This document shows, in pieces, positions 5,670 to 6,271 of a stretch of 6,271 bases of DNA. This DNA is from Lutibacter sp. (GTDB lineage Bacteria > Bacteroidota > Bacteroidia > Flavobacteriales > Flavobacteriaceae). Within the stretch, counting starts at the first letter, position 1. Every line of letters begins with the position of its first letter. Position numbers and translations under genes: made by a program. The stretch covers positions 1 to 6,271 of the forward strand of contig JAUVOS010000151.1 of assembly GCA_030599055.1 (NCBI GenBank). The letters are read 5' to 3'. The notes under the pieces are model-generated. The model searched no databases and was not told where the DNA came from. It saw only the letters and a list, made by a program, of their open reading frames with translations.

Positions 5670-5678
5670 GCAAAGATA
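5670..5678 (-). promoter_or_regulatory. -7 promoter box upstream of the GIY-YIG gene, inside the repeat
   Basis: On the - strand this reads TATCTTTGC, a match to TAnnTTTG. Transcription would start at about 5664, giving a leader of about 8 nt before the ATG at 5656. It is the equivalent edge of repeat copy 2; the one base that differs from copy 1 falls in an nn position of the consensus. Confidence 0.6.
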
Positions 5679-5735
5679 GTGTTCTCGGTACAATTTCTAA
5701 AACTTTATGAGTTTTAGAAATCACTCGAACTGACG
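5670..5735 (-). repeat. 66-bp dispersed repeat, copy 2
   Basis: This is the second copy of the 5225-5290 repeat (64 of 66 bases identical), with the same 11-bp-arm palindrome. It fills most of the 83-bp gap between the glycosyltransferase stop and the GIY-YIG start. The neighbouring TGCTTCAG (5736-5743) contains the glycosyltransferase stop codon. The CTCGAACTGAC edge resembles, from memory, a motif common in flavobacterial intergenic repeats. Confidence 0.9.
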
Positions 5736-5739
5736 TGCT

Positions 5740-6271
5740 TCAGAATTGTAGTATACGTTTGTCGTATCGAGACCCGTACTCCGCCAACAAAGCTTCCCAC
5801 ACCATTTTTTGTTCGAAACGTGATTTTATCATCTCGCGTGCATTTTGGCTGAGCTTTTTTCTTTTGCTTGTATAAAGTAGTTGTTGCATGGCTTTAAAAA
5901 GTGCCTCCGTGTCTTTTACTGGGATGATGAATCCATTTTCATCATTAATGATGATTTCATTGCTTCCGTTGATATTTGTGACTATTTGTGGTAAACCCAT
6001 AGCACCTGCTTGTAAGACTACATTGGGCATGCCCTCACGGTAACTTGGAAATACAAAGACATCGGTTATGGATAAATAGGGGCGAACGTCTTCTACCCAA
6101 CCTGTACTGATGATGTTCTGATTTTGATCTATGGCTTTTGTTGTTTCTGCTTTTAGAGGATCGAGTGCTTCTTCTTGGTCTCCTAGTAGGAGGAGTATAG
6201 GCCCATCCCCAACCTTTCCTACTTCGACTTCGCTCAGCACAGGCTGGAAGGGAGTTTGATGCTGTAGTTGA
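5740..6271 (-). CDS. glycosyltransferase family 4 (group 1), C-terminal part
   Basis: The frame stays open to the window edge, so the N-terminal acceptor domain and true start are outside; 176 residues are visible. They form the C-terminal Rossmann domain of a GT-B retaining glycosyltransferase that would add a sugar from a nucleotide donor to the lipid-linked glycan. Visible: the strand ILLLLGDQEEALDPL (25-39), STGWVEDVRPYLSITDVFVFPS (55-76), the donor site SYREGMPNVVLQAGAMGLP (76-94; second acidic residue of the EX7E motif replaced by Q, as seems usual in this subgroup), NGSNEIIINDENGFIIP, and the closing SRFEQKMVWEALLAEY. Residues 6-24 (TPFQPVLSEVEVGKVGDGP) do not look like the family and derive from an inserted repeat. 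A GTG inside this repeat could be mistaken for a start. The tail after LLAEY (GSRYDKRILQF) and the stop may also be repeat-influenced. Confidence 0.9.
   Translation of the reverse strand, partial: QLQHQTPFQPVLSEVEVGKVGDGPILLLLGDQEEALDPLKAETTKAIDQNQNIISTGWVEDVRPYLSITDVFVFPSYREGMPNVVLQAGAMGLPQIVTNINGSNEIIINDENGFIIPVKDTEALFKAMQQLLYTSKRKKLSQNAREMIKSRFEQKMVWEALLAEYGSRYDKRILQF
6199..6255 (-). repeat. in-frame palindromic-repeat insertion in the glycosyltransferase
   Basis: The core ACTTCGACTTCGCTCAGCAC (6221-6240, + strand) followed by AGGC is typical of TTCGAC..GCTCAG repeats that are widespread in bacterial genomes. It translates as PVLSEVEV in the glycosyltransferase frame. The flanks CCAACCTTTCC and GGAAGGGAGTTTG are weakly inverted. 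The insertion sits in the loop before the LLLLG strand, where family members usually have a short turn. The boundaries are estimated from the protein and are approximate. Confidence 0.65.

Noticed and set aside
5225..5735. CRISPR array from the two 66-bp repeats
   Set aside because: Only two copies, too long, separated by a gene, and each is a palindrome with a promoter box; no spacers or cas genes.
6238..6240. GTG start for the glycosyltransferase at 6240
   Set aside because: The frame remains open to the window edge and the GTG lies inside an inserted repeat; the gene is 5'-truncated by the window.

Overview
The window looks like a chromosomal piece of a Bacteroidota genome, most probably a flavobacterium. 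The support is the rRNA sequence style, the AT-rich intergenic DNA, promoter boxes of the TAnnTTTG type typical of this phylum, the lack of clear Shine-Dalgarno sequences, and many short palindromic intergenic repeats. No species can be named from the sequence alone.

Layout: the + strand carries the 3' end of a 23S rRNA gene (1-397), a spacer, a 5S rRNA gene (about 545-650) and a strong intrinsic terminator (665-697). A gene-free AT-rich stretch of about 600 bp follows, containing a direct-repeat pair around an imperfect inverted repeat. From 1309 to the end every gene lies on the - strand and converges on the rRNA operon. In transcription order these are: a glycosyltransferase (5' end outside the window), a small GIY-YIG nuclease-domain protein, a PglC-type phosphoglycosyltransferase, a PglD-type acetyltransferase, an HTH antitoxin plus AbiEii-type nucleotidyltransferase toxin pair, and a PglE-type aminotransferase.

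The PglE, PglD, PglC and glycosyltransferase genes form a coherent surface-glycan or protein-glycosylation set. PglE and PglD would convert a UDP-4-keto-6-deoxy-GlcNAc precursor to a diacetamido sugar nucleotide (bacillosamine type). PglC would load the phosphosugar onto the undecaprenyl phosphate carrier, and the glycosyltransferase would act in glycan extension. A PglF-like dehydratase, flippase and polymerase or transferase are not in the window.

The sugar cluster is broken up by accessory DNA. The toxin-antitoxin pair sits between pglD and pglE, with its own promoter and a 24-bp palindromic operator candidate over the -7 box. The GIY-YIG gene sits between two 66-bp direct repeats (64/66 identical), each of which ends in a Bacteroidota -7 promoter box pointing into the next gene. 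Further palindromic repeats touch the ends of abiEii and pglC, and one lies in frame inside the glycosyltransferase. The most interesting reading of the window is therefore a glycan locus reshaped by small repeats that may supply promoters, stop codons and extra residues, together with two small accessory genes or modules.
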